NCBI RefSeq assembly: GCF_007431345.1
Contig: NZ_CP041730.1
Span: forward strand, 310,001 to 374,000
Length of the DNA: 64,000 nt
From: Chitinimonas arctica
Lineage (GTDB): Bacteria; Pseudomonadota; Gammaproteobacteria; Burkholderiales; Chitinimonadaceae
Reading direction: 5' to 3'
Positions 16,852 to 25,552 of the stretch are shown in pieces (position 1 is the first letter of the stretch; each line of letters opens with the position of its first letter). The notes beneath the pieces were generated by a model. The model ran no database searches. It saw nothing but the letters and a program-made list of their open reading frames with translations, and was not told the origin of the DNA. The position numbers and the translations under genes are program-made.

Positions 16852-19800
16852 ATGCAAACCATCCACGCCAGCCTTATCGCCGACATTCAGCGCCATGCCG
16901 ATGTGCGTGAGGCCGGACCGGTCAACCTCGCCAAGCTGATACATACCTACTACGCCGATACCGACGCGCACGATCTCGCTACCCGCGACGCGCAAGACTG
17001 GTACGGCGCAGCCTTGGCCCACCTCAAGCTGGCCGCCACCCGCAAGGGCGGCGAAGCGCTTGTACGCGTCTACAACCCCAGTTTCGACGATCACCGCTGG
17101 CAATCGAGCCACACCATCATCGAGCTGGTGAACGACGACAAGCCCTTCCTCGTCGATACCGTCAGCCTGGCATTGAACCGGCTGGGCTATGGCATCCACC
17201 TGATCATCCATCCGGTGCTGCCTATCGAACGCGACAAGGCCGGCAAGCTGGGCGAAATCGGCACGGGCCAGGCGGAATCGTGGATACATCTGGAAATAGA
17301 CCGGGTCAGCGACAAAGCCAAGCTGGAAGAGATCAAGAGCGAGCTGCTGCGCGTGCTCGGCCAGCTCCAGGATTGCGTGGAAGACTTCACCGCCATGTCC
17401 CGGCAGATGGCCGCCGTGCGCGCCGAGTTGGGCAAGCTCAAGCCGACCGTGGACAAGGCGCAGTGGACCGAGGGCCTGGCCTACCTTGACTGGCTGCAGG
17501 ACGACCACTTCATCTTCCTGGGCTATCGGGACTACGATCTGACCGATAGCAAGGAAGGCATCCAGCTGACCATCGTCAAGGGCTCCGGCCTGGGGCTGTT
17601 GCGTGGCGAAACCAAGGGCGCCCACTCCGCCAGCTTCGCCGCCCTGCCGGCCGAAATCCGCGCCCTCGCACGCGACAAGACCCCCCTGCTGCTGACCAAG
17701 ACCAATTCCCGCTCCACCGTGCACCGCGGCGCCTACCTCGATTGCGTCGGCCTCAAGCGCTACGACGCCAAGGGCAATGTGGTGGGCGAGCGCCGTTTCC
17801 TGGGCCTTTATACCGCCAAGGCCTACAACACCCCGCCGCACCAGATCCCGGTGCTGCGCCGCAAGATCGACGCAGTCATGGCCGCCAGCCAGGTGATGGC
17901 CGGCAGCCACAAGGGCAAGACCCTGCTCAATGTGCTGGAGACCTATCCGCGCGACGAACTGCTGGAGATCAGCGAAGCGGCGCTGAGCGAAATCGCCGGC
18001 GGCATCGTCAACCTGCAGGAGCGCAACCAGGTCCGCGCCTTTATCCGCGAAGACCTGTATCGCCGCTATGTGTCGGCGCTGGTCTACCTGCCGCGCGATA
18101 ACTACACCACCGATGTGCGCATCAAGATGCAGCAGTTGTTGGTGAATACCTTCAACGGCACCTCGGCCGAATTCAATGTGATGCTGTCCGACTCGCTGTT
18201 GGCACGCATCCACTTTATCGTCCGCACCACCGCCGGCTCCACCCTGCCCGACTACGATCCGCGCGAGATCGAGAACCAGATCGCCCAGGCCGCCCGCCGC
18301 TGGACCGACGACCTGCAACTGAACCTGGCCGCCCACGCCGGCGAAGAACGCGGCATGGCGCTGTACACCAAGTACGCCAAGGCCTTTGCCGCCGCTTACT
18401 ACGCCGACTACGACGCCCGCACCGCCGTGTCGGACATCGATCGGATCGAGCAGGCACTCGAATCGCAGCGCCTGACCATGAAGCTGATGGATGCCAGCCT
18501 GGCCGACCCGCTGCAGCACCGTTTCAAGATCTTCCGGCAAGATCCCATCGCCCTGTCCGATAGCCTGCCCGTCCTGGAAAACATGGGTGTCCGGGTCATC
18601 GAAGAGCAGCCGTATTCGCTGAAATTCAGCGACGGCAACCGCGCCTGGGTGACCGATATCGCCGTACGCCTGCAGCAAGCCGGCCTGCTGGATGACGAAA
18701 TCCGCCGTGGCGCCTTCCAGGACGGCTTTGCCGCCACCTTCGAAGGCCATGCCGAGAATGACCGCTTCAACAAGCTGATCCTGCTGGCCGGCCTGCATTG
18801 GCGCGAGGTCGTGCTGCTGCGCGCCTATGCCAAGTACCTCAAGCAGATCGGCCTGAACTACAGCCTCGACCATATCGCCGACCGGCTGGCCCATTTCCGC
18901 GAGATCGCCCGCGACCTGGTCGATCTGTTCCTGATCCAGCAAGATCCGAAGCAAAAGCAGATCAAGCAGGCCGATGCCCTGGCGACCAAGATCAAGGAAG
19001 CCTTGGCGCAGGTGCCCAGCATCGACGACGAGCGCATCCTGTCGGGCTTCTTCCACACCATCTCGGCCACGCTGCGGACCAACTTCTTCCAGCCCGGCCC
19101 CGATGGTCAAGCCAAGGACTATGTCAGCTTCAAGTTCGAAAGCGGCAAGATCCCGAACATGCCGCAGCCGGTGCCGCTGTATGAGATCTTCGTCTACTCG
19201 CCGCGCGTGGAAGGCATCCACCTGCGCTTCGGCAAGGTCGCCCGTGGCGGCCTGCGCTGGTCCGACCGCAAGGAAGACTTCCGCACCGAAGTGCTGGGCC
19301 TGGTCAAGGCGCAGCAAGTGAAGAACACCGTGATCGTGCCGGTCGGCTCCAAGGGCGGTTTCGTGCTCAAGCAGGCGCCGACCGAGCGCGAGGCCTACCA
19401 GGCGGAAGGCATCGCCTGCTACAAGACCTTTATCCGCGGCCTGCTGGACCTGACCGACAACCTGGTCGAGGGCAAGGTGGTACCGCCCAAGCTGGTCCAT
19501 CGCCGCGATGCCGACGATCCCTATCTGGTGGTGGCCGCCGACAAGGGCACCGCGACCTTCTCCGACATTGCCAATGGCGTGTCGCAGGAATACGGCTTCT
19601 GGCTGGACGACGCCTTCGCCTCGGGCGGATCGGTCGGCTATGACCACAAGAAGATGGGCATCACCGCCAAGGGCGCCTGGGAGTCGGTCAAGCGCCATTT
19701 CCGGGAAATGGGCCACAACACCCAGACCCAGCCCTTTACCGTGGTCGGCATCGGCGACCTGATGGGCGACGTGTTCGGCAACGGCATGCTGCTGAGCGAG

Positions 19801-21615
19801 CAGATCAAGCTGGTGGCGGCGTTCAACCACCTGCATATCTTCCTCGACCCCAACCCGGATACCGCCAAGAGCTTTGCCGAACGGCAACGCATGTTCGCCC
19901 TGCCCCGCTCCAGCTGGGAAGACTACGACAAGAAAACCTTGTCCAAGGGCGGCGGCATCTATCCGCGCAGCGCCAAGTCCATTCCGCTGTCGCCGGAAAT
20001 GCGCAAGGTGCTGGATGTCAGCGACGAGGCCATGGCGCCGAACGACCTGATCCGCGCCATCCTCAAGGCCCCGGTGGACCTGCTGTACAACGGCGGCATC
20101 GGCACCTACTTCAAGGCCAGCACCCAAAGCCACGCCGAGGCCAGCGACCGCAGCAACGATGCGCTACGCATCGACGGCCGTGAAATCCGCGCCAAGGTGA
20201 TCGGCGAAGGCGGCAATCTCGGCTTTACCCAGCTAGGCCGGGTCGAGTACGCCATGCATGGCGGCCATATCTGCACCGATGCCATCGACAACTCGGCCGG
20301 CGTGGATTGCTCCGACCATGAGGTGAACATCAAGATCCTGTTCGGCCGACTGGTGCAGAGCGGCGATATGACGCTCAAGCAGCGCAACACCATCCTGGCC
20401 GAAATGACCGACAACGTCGGCGACCTGGTACTGCGCGACAACTACCTGCAGACCGCCGCCATCAGCCTGGAATTGCAGCAGTCCAAGTCGCTGTTGTCGG
20501 TACACAGCCGCTTTATGCAAAGCCTGGAAAAAGCCAGCCGCCTGAGCCGCCGCATCGAATACCTGCCGAACGACACGCAGTTGGGCGACCGGCAAGCGGC
20601 CGGCCTGGGCCTGACCAGCCCCGAACTGGCTGTCCTGCTGGCCTACGCCAAGCTGGGCCTGTACGACCAGCTGTTGGCCTCGCCGCTGCCCGGCATGCCG
20701 GAATGGGACGAACTGCTGGGCGCTTACTTCCCGGTCAAGATGAGCACCAAGTTCAAGGCGCAATTGCCCAGCCATCCGCTGCGCCGCGAAATCGTCGCTA
20801 CGGTGCTGACGAACGAGTGCGTCAACCGCATGGGTATCAGCTTTGTGTTCCGCGTCGCCGAGGAAACCAATGCCAGCCCTGCCGATATCGTGCACGCCTG
20901 GAGCCTGGCTTCGCGGCTGGTCCAGGCCGACAAGCTCTGGTCCGAGCTGGAAGCCCTCGACAACAAGGTGCCGACCCATACGCAATACACCTTGATGCTG
21001 GAAGTGCGTAAGCAGTTGGAACGCGTGGCCCGTTGGGTCCTGAACGTGCAGCTGACCGAAACCGATGCGGCGGCCCGCCTGGCCCAGCTGACCGACGAAA
21101 TTCCGTCGCTGCTGCCCAAGCTGGACAAATGGCTGGCCGACAAGCCCACCTTCGCCCGCGAGCGCGAGCGCCTGGCCGGTGCCGGCGTCAAGCCGGAACT
21201 GTCCGCCCGCGTGGTCAACCTGGACGCCCTGCTGGCCTTGCTGGACATCGCCCGCCTGGCCCGCACCAGCAAAACCTCGGTGGAAGACGTCGCGCAGGTC
21301 TACTTCAAGCTGGAAGGCGCCCTGCAGCTGGATTGGCTGCGTGGCATGGTGGACGGCCTGCCGCGCGACAACCGCTGGCAAACGCTGGCCCGCATGGCCT
21401 TCCGCGACGAGCTGTACCGCGAGCATGCCCACCTTACCGCCCGGGTACTGCAGGAAAGCGGCAGTATCGCCAAGAAGGTGGACAGCTGGCTGAAGTCGCG
21501 CGAGACCGCGCTTGAGCATTGCGGCCGCATGTTCGAGGAGCTACGCGTGGCCACGCCCGACCTGGCCATGATCTCGGCCGCCATGCGCGAGATCCGCAAC
21601 CGATTGGCGGCTTAA
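16852..21615 (+). CDS. gdhB: NAD-dependent glutamate dehydrogenase, large (about 180 kDa) class
   Basis: Oxidatively deaminates glutamate to 2-oxoglutarate, feeding carbon from arginine into the TCA cycle. 1587 aa, matching the giant bacterial NAD-GDH class and unrelated in length to biosynthetic GdhA. The N-terminal third is the regulatory region. The catalytic core lies around residues 770-1180, with RGGLRWSDRKEDFRTEVLGL, the Lys-containing VIVPVGSKGGFV block and the nucleotide-binding VVGIGDLMGDVFGNGML. ATG 16852 has AGGAG upstream; the frame is open for another 160 codons upstream without homology. The strong terminator at 21662 ends the unit. It is divergent from the arginine transporter operon, consistent with shared induction. 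Confidence 0.95.
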   Translation: MQTIHASLIADIQRHADVREAGPVNLAKLIHTYYADTDAHDLATRDAQDWYGAALAHLKLAATRKGGEALVRVYNPSFDDHRWQSSHTIIELVNDDKPFLVDTVSLALNRLGYGIHLIIHPVLPIERDKAGKLGEIGTGQAESWIHLEIDRVSDKAKLEEIKSELLRVLGQLQDCVEDFTAMSRQMAAVRAELGKLKPTVDKAQWTEGLAYLDWLQDDHFIFLGYRDYDLTDSKEGIQLTIVKGSGLGLLRGETKGAHSASFAALPAEIRALARDKTPLLLTKTNSRSTVHRGAYLDCVGLKRYDAKGNVVGERRFLGLYTAKAYNTPPHQIPVLRRKIDAVMAASQVMAGSHKGKTLLNVLETYPRDELLEISEAALSEIAGGIVNLQERNQVRAFIREDLYRRYVSALVYLPRDNYTTDVRIKMQQLLVNTFNGTSAEFNVMLSDSLLARIHFIVRTTAGSTLPDYDPREIENQIAQAARRWTDDLQLNLAAHAGEERGMALYTKYAKAFAAAYYADYDARTAVSDIDRIEQALESQRLTMKLMDASLADPLQHRFKIFRQDPIALSDSLPVLENMGVRVIEEQPYSLKFSDGNRAWVTDIAVRLQQAGLLDDEIRRGAFQDGFAATFEGHAENDRFNKLILLAGLHWREVVLLRAYAKYLKQIGLNYSLDHIADRLAHFREIARDLVDLFLIQQDPKQKQIKQADALATKIKEALAQVPSIDDERILSGFFHTISATLRTNFFQPGPDGQAKDYVSFKFESGKIPNMPQPVPLYEIFVYSPRVEGIHLRFGKVARGGLRWSDRKEDFRTEVLGLVKAQQVKNTVIVPVGSKGGFVLKQAPTEREAYQAEGIACYKTFIRGLLDLTDNLVEGKVVPPKLVHRRDADDPYLVVAADKGTATFSDIANGVSQEYGFWLDDAFASGGSVGYDHKKMGITAKGAWESVKRHFREMGHNTQTQPFTVVGIGDLMGDVFGNGMLLSEQIKLVAAFNHLHIFLDPNPDTAKSFAERQRMFALPRSSWEDYDKKTLSKGGGIYPRSAKSIPLSPEMRKVLDVSDEAMAPNDLIRAILKAPVDLLYNGGIGTYFKASTQSHAEASDRSNDALRIDGREIRAKVIGEGGNLGFTQLGRVEYAMHGGHICTDAIDNSAGVDCSDHEVNIKILFGRLVQSGDMTLKQRNTILAEMTDNVGDLVLRDNYLQTAAISLELQQSKSLLSVHSRFMQSLEKASRLSRRIEYLPNDTQLGDRQAAGLGLTSPELAVLLAYAKLGLYDQLLASPLPGMPEWDELLGAYFPVKMSTKFKAQLPSHPLRREIVATVLTNECVNRMGISFVFRVAEETNASPADIVHAWSLASRLVQADKLWSELEALDNKVPTHTQYTLMLEVRKQLERVARWVLNVQLTETDAAARLAQLTDEIPSLLPKLDKWLADKPTFARERERLAGAGVKPELSARVVNLDALLALLDIARLARTSKTSVEDVAQVYFKLEGALQLDWLRGMVDGLPRDNRWQTLARMAFRDELYREHAHLTARVLQESGSIAKKVDSWLKSRETALEHCGRMFEELRVATPDLAMISAAMREIRNRLAA

Positions 21616-21661
21616 TCCTGCCGGCATGCCCTTCGCGGGGCATGCCGCTCGAAGCGCCTTG

Positions 21662-21697
21662 ATGGCCGGCATCGTTGATGCCGGCCATTTTGTTTTT
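21662..21697 (+). terminator. Rho-independent terminator of gdhB
   Basis: Perfect 12-bp stem ATGGCCGGCATC (21662-21673) with GATGCCGGCCAT (21677-21688), 3-nt loop, then a T-rich tail to 21697. A second perfect hairpin without T-run lies just upstream (about 21620-21647). Related GCATC/GATG-CGGCC-Tn sequences recur at 24110 and 27287. Confidence 0.9.
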
Positions 21698-21811
21698 AAC
21701 CGCGATTGCAGGGATATTCGAAAGACCGGACAAGTAAAAAGGGCAGGCTCACGGTCAGGGATTGGGACTAGCCTGTCCCTCGCCATTCCAAAATACCCTG
21801 AAAGAATCGCC

Positions 21812-23014
21812 GTGATAAATCCAATTCCATACGCCCCAGCCGATATCACCCGCGCTGCCGGCAACCAGGTGCCCCCCGCGTCTTTCGTACGCGAGCTGAA
21901 TATCGACGGAATGCTTGAACGATTGCTGACCAACGATGCAAGCTTCACACGAATTGAAGTGGATGTCCGTGCGTTAGCTACAAATCCTGTAATCGTCGAA
22001 ACCGATGTCATCAAGCTGGCTCAGGCGCTAGGCAAGAACCGCTACCTGACCGAACTTCATCTAAGAGCCAACAATATCGGCGATATCGGTGCAAAAGCCC
22101 TGGCACAGGCGCTTGAACAGAACAGCAGCCTTCGCATGCTCGACCTGCAATACAACCAGATCAGCAAGGCCGGTGTGCGAGATCTGGCCTTGGCGCTTAC
22201 TCGGAACAATACTTTGTCCGCACTCTATCTAAGCGCCAATCAGTTAGGCCAAGCGGGGGCGCGCGACTTGGCCAATGCACTCGCGCGGCAGGATAGCCTC
22301 ACCTGTATCTGCCTTAGCGACACCGCGATCAACAGCCACGACCTGGCGGCATTGGCCAAGGCACTCAAGCTCAACAAACGTCTAGCCCACCTGCATTTAA
22401 GTTTGAATCCGCTAGGTTCGCAAAACGCGCATGTGTTGGCTGATGCGCTTGAGCACAACGCCAGCCTGTCCGAGCTCAATCTATACGGCACGGAGCTCTG
22501 TGCACAAGGCGTGCAGACGCTGGCGAGGGGATTGAAGTGGAACATCGGCCTGAGAAGGCTGGATCTTGGACACAACCCGATCGGAGATACCGCCGCTGCG
22601 GACTTGGCCGACGTGCTACGGAGCAACAAACACCTGACCATGCTGAGCTTGTGGGACTGCGGACTTGGCGAACCCACCGCGTCTGCCTTGGCCAGCGCTT
22701 TAACGCATAACACCAGCTTGACCACACTCAACCTGGGCCAAAACAAACTTGGCGATTCCGCTGCCCGGATGCTTGCCGACGCATTGCGGCAAAACAGCAG
22801 CTTGACCGACCTTAATCTGCGCAACTGCTCGATTAGCGAAACAGGCTGGCAGGCTTTGACCGACGCCCAGCGGGAAAATACCCGGCTGACCTTGCTGGGA
22901 GCCACTATCATGCCTTCGTTTTCAGCTTGGACGCCGCCATCGAGACCTCACTACGGCGCTACCGGCCAACAGCCGGCAACCCAGCGCAGGGTATCAGGCG
23001 GGCAGTTGGCTTGA
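21812..23014 (+). CDS. Leucine-rich repeat protein (ribonuclease-inhibitor type), copy 1
   Basis: 400 aa made almost entirely of 28-residue LRRs of the RI/NLR type. The consensus is roughly LxxLxLxxNxIGDxGAxALAxAL followed by xxNxSL; about eleven run from residue 60 to near 365. There is no signal peptide, anchor or catalytic domain. The N-terminal 40 residues are Pro-containing and non-repetitive. I start it at GTG 21812, because the paralogue at 24257 has the same leader and a start at the same place, and homology stops there; an upstream ATG (21626) would overlap the gdhB terminator. It ends one base before the restored frame of its convergent neighbour. Such solenoids bind proteins; host-directed or intracellular partners are equally open. 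Confidence 0.75.
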   Translation: MINPIPYAPADITRAAGNQVPPASFVRELNIDGMLERLLTNDASFTRIEVDVRALATNPVIVETDVIKLAQALGKNRYLTELHLRANNIGDIGAKALAQALEQNSSLRMLDLQYNQISKAGVRDLALALTRNNTLSALYLSANQLGQAGARDLANALARQDSLTCICLSDTAINSHDLAALAKALKLNKRLAHLHLSLNPLGSQNAHVLADALEHNASLSELNLYGTELCAQGVQTLARGLKWNIGLRRLDLGHNPIGDTAAADLADVLRSNKHLTMLSLWDCGLGEPTASALASALTHNTSLTTLNLGQNKLGDSAARMLADALRQNSSLTDLNLRNCSISETGWQALTDAQRENTRLTLLGATIMPSFSAWTPPSRPHYGATGQQPATQRRVSGGQLA

Positions 23015-23046
23015 TCAGTGTGCTGTATAGCTGTCGTTGCTTTCCT

Positions 23047-23907
23047 TCAAACACAAATCAAGCGCGGCCAACGTCGCATCATTGTCCACCGAGCCTTGGA
23101 TAACTTGGTCAAGCGCGGTTTGGATGAGACTTCGCTCCTCGGCATTGATGCCCAAGCATGACGCCTGCCGAAACTGCTCCTTGGCCAGCTGATACTCTCC
23201 CTCGGCGGTAAATTGCTGCTCACGCTCTCCAACCGGGTAGCCTCGCCTTGGGGCGATACGCGAGGTACGGCGGTAGGCCGCTGGACAAGCTGGTCAAGCG
23301 CGGCTTGGATGAGGCTTCGCTTTTTAGCCTTGCCGCTCAAGCGTAGCGCCTCCCGAAAATGCTCCTCGGCTAATTTGCACTTGCCCCTGACGGCAAATTG
23401 CTGGCCGCTCTGGTACAGGGATTGAGATTTGGTGTGCGCGGCAAGATGAACGCGCTGTAACAGGGTCTTGCATTCGGCGTGTGCGGCTTGATAGGCGCGC
23501 TGGAACTCGGTTTTAGATTCGGTGTGCGCTGCTTGACGGTTACGCACCAACGAGGCGTCGATGGCGGTGCGTACCTTGAACCCGACCTTGCTTCCGCTCA
23601 GGCCAAGCGTGGTCAGGCTGGTATTCCGCTCCAGCGCACCGGCCAGTGCCTCGGCGCCTCGGTCACCAATCTGGTTGTAGCCCAGGTTGAGCGTGGCCAG
23701 GCTGGTGTTCTGCGCCAGCGCATCCACCAGCGCCCCCATACTGCTGTCGTCGATTTTCCTGTCGTTCAGGTGAAGCCATGCCAGTGTCCGGTCATTGTTC
23801 GCCAAGCGTTCAATAGCTTGGCGAACATCCCGATCGCTAGCGCCCTCCGTCTGGGGAGCCCAGTCCGGGGGTGATACGCGAGGTACGGTGGTAAGCACAG
23901 GCAGCAT
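23047..23907 (-). CDS. LRR/helical-repeat protein, internally deleted and frameshifted copy
   Basis: Paralogue of 25553-27118. Residues 1-230 align: Pro-rich start PRVSPPDWAPQ, two LRRs, then helical repeats with HTESKTEFQRA and a TPR-like GKCKLAEEHFREALRLSG. After about residue 228 (LESVS) the sequence jumps to what is, in copy 2, the extreme C-terminus, but in the wrong frame. Shifting by one base from about 23213 restores EQQFTAEGEYQLAKEQFRQ and continues to a stop at 23015. The deletion removed most of the second module, and two LRRs of the first module are also missing. ATG 23907 has GAGAGGGAA upstream. Either a pseudogene or a truncated variant with a new tail of about 57 residues. Confidence 0.65.
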   Translation of the reverse strand: MLPVLTTVPRVSPPDWAPQTEGASDRDVRQAIERLANNDRTLAWLHLNDRKIDDSSMGALVDALAQNTSLATLNLGYNQIGDRGAEALAGALERNTSLTTLGLSGSKVGFKVRTAIDASLVRNRQAAHTESKTEFQRAYQAAHAECKTLLQRVHLAAHTKSQSLYQSGQQFAVRGKCKLAEEHFREALRLSGKAKKRSLIQAALDQLVQRPTAVPRVSPQGEATRLESVSSNLPPRESISWPRSSFGRRHAWASMPRSEVSSKPRLTKLSKARWTMMRRWPRLICV

Positions 23908-24256
23908 GATTCCCTCTCATTTATGTAGAACACGAACGTGGCTTGCTCGGCAAACACATCGAGGGAAAAGGCTGTCCGCGCTTGGTATAGCGCGCCTTAC
24001 GGGAAGACCGCTCGCTTGTTGCTTTACGAACGTTTGGTTTGGCGGAGAGAAATCCACCATGGGCCGGGAAGGGGCGTAACCGGCTGGCGGTAGGCAATCC
24101 AGCACTTCAGGCATCAGCGATGTCGGCCGTTTTACTTTTTGCTTGGCTCGGCTGGCTTTTTACGAAAGCCCAGGGAAGTTCAAGGGGCTCAGGCTCTTGG
24201 TTAGCCATGGGGACCAGCCGGTCCCTTACCATGCCAAGATCCCTGGAGAAATCGCA
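23908..24256. other. Back-to-back leader region of the LRR units
   Basis: 349 nt without a gene. The left half (23908 to about 24030) is the minus-gene leader, closely similar to 27119-27240. The right half holds a terminator-like hairpin (24110-24140) and the plus-gene leader of copy 2, which contains the GGGACC/GGTCCC hairpin at 24210-24225. A TACGAAAG element near 24160 corresponds to TTCGAAAG at 21717 in copy 1; only one half of a hrpII-type box is seen in either. Confidence 0.55.
24110..24140 (+). terminator. Terminator-like element at the unit 1/unit 2 boundary
   Basis: GGCATC-AGC-GATGTC stem (one G-T pair) followed by GGCCG and a T-rich tail. The sequence resembles the right arm and tail of the gdhB terminator and the element at 27287, but the outer stem has decayed. 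Confidence 0.45.
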
Positions 24257-25471
24257 GTGATGATCCCTGTTTCAAACCTATCCGCCCATCCTGCCCGTGC
24301 AATCGGCAACCAAGGGGACCGCGCGGGTCATATCGACTCGGAGATTGAACGTGTGCAGGCCAACGATGCGAACCAGACCCAGCTTCTATTGAACGGCTTC
24401 CAGCGTGCTCGGGAGTTTGGCGAAGTCCCTGCAATCGCCGGAGGCCAGGCAATCGAAGAAAGCGACGTAAACCGGCTAGCTCGGGCACTAGGCCAAAGCC
24501 GCTACCTGACGGATCTTCAACTACGGGGCAACAATATCGGCGATATTGGCGCGAGCGTCCTGGCCGAGGCGCTTAGGGAAAATCGCAGTCTTCGCACGCT
24601 AGACCTTCATTTCAATCTGATCGGCAGATCCGGTGCGCGCGATCTGGCCTCGGCGCTTACCCACAACAATAGCCTCTCCACGCTCAGTCTCAGCGCCAAT
24701 CGATTGCGCGCATCGGATGCCGTGGAACTGGCCGACGCACTCGCGCCTAACGATGGCCTCGCCTCGCTCCACCTGAGCAGTAATGCGCTCGACTGCCACG
24801 ACCTGGCGGCGTTGGCCAAGGCACTCAAGCACAACAATCGCCTGACCCACCTCAATGTCTGGGGTAATCCGCTAGGTTCTCAAAACGCGCATGTGCTTGC
24901 CGATGCACTGATACACAACACCAGCCTGGCCGAGCTCAACCTATATCGTACCGGGCTCTGCGCAATTGGCGTAAAGACGCTGGCGGTCGGACTGAAGCAG
25001 AACATCGGCCTCAGAGAACTCGACCTGGGCGACAACCCGATCGGTGATACCGCCGCTTCGGATTTGGCCGAGGTGCTACTGAGCAACAAACACCTGACCA
25101 TGCTGAGCTTGTGCAACTGTGGACTCGGTGAAACCACCGCGCGTGCCCTGGCAAGCGCCCTATCGCTTAACACCAGCCTGACCACCCTGAACTTGGGACA
25201 AAACAAGCTTGGCAGTGCCGCCATCCTGGTGCTTGCAGAAGCATTGCGACACAACAGCAGCTTGACCGAAATCGAGTTGACCGAATGCCCGACGGACGAC
25301 ACGGGCAAGCAGGCCCTGTGCGACGCGCTGCGGCAAAATACCAGCCTGACGTCGCTGGGTCGGCTGCACGACGCCGACTACGTGCAAAACCCTAGCACCC
25401 TGGACCTCGCCATTCAGACTGCGCTTCGTCGCAACCGGCTAGCTGCAGGTAATCAAGCGCGGGACGTTTAA
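24257..25471 (+). CDS. Leucine-rich repeat protein (ribonuclease-inhibitor type), copy 2
   Basis: 404 aa, clear paralogue of 21812-23014, with about eleven RI-type LRRs of 28 residues (for example LRGNNIGDIGASVLAEAL and LDLGDNPIGDTAASDLAEVL). The central repeats are nearly identical to copy 1, while the N-terminal 50 and C-terminal 40 residues have diverged, suggesting selection or conversion in the solenoid. Start GTG 24257 is preceded by GGAG at 8 nt; ATG 24260, the next codon, is an alternative. It has no signal peptide and no effector domain. The leader hairpin (24210-24225) is shared with copy 1. Partner and role unknown. Confidence 0.75.
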   Translation: MMIPVSNLSAHPARAIGNQGDRAGHIDSEIERVQANDANQTQLLLNGFQRAREFGEVPAIAGGQAIEESDVNRLARALGQSRYLTDLQLRGNNIGDIGASVLAEALRENRSLRTLDLHFNLIGRSGARDLASALTHNNSLSTLSLSANRLRASDAVELADALAPNDGLASLHLSSNALDCHDLAALAKALKHNNRLTHLNVWGNPLGSQNAHVLADALIHNTSLAELNLYRTGLCAIGVKTLAVGLKQNIGLRELDLGDNPIGDTAASDLAEVLLSNKHLTMLSLCNCGLGETTARALASALSLNTSLTTLNLGQNKLGSAAILVLAEALRHNSSLTEIELTECPTDDTGKQALCDALRQNTSLTSLGRLHDADYVQNPSTLDLAIQTALRRNRLAAGNQARDV

Positions 25472-25552
25472 CCCGTACTAATCACCGTGTGCCATTTACC
25501 CTGCTGATGGCGGAATCCGGCCGCGACTGCACGCCAGCGCATCGACCAGCGC

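Larger units (their letters stand above)
21698..24140. repeat. Tandem duplication, copy 1 of the LRR gene-pair unit
   Basis: This region and the one that follows hold the same elements in the same order: leader with a GGGAC hairpin, plus-strand LRR gene, convergent minus-strand LRR/helix gene, a closely similar minus-gene leader (23908 onward) and a terminator-like end. Copy 1 is shorter because its minus gene has lost internal repeats. Boundaries are approximate, set by where similarity to copy 2 is visible. Confidence 0.7.

Noticed and set aside
16828..20133. Open frame of about 1100 codons on the minus strand inside gdhB
   Set aside because: Antisense to a gene with clear homology along its whole length. 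Its composition (Gly, Gln, Val, Ala, His rich) is what GC-rich codon bias produces on the opposite strand.
21717..21720. hrpII-type box in front of the LRR genes
   Set aside because: Only one half (TTCGAAAG at 21717, TACGAAAG near 24160) is present; no second TTCG at 16-nt spacing on either strand.
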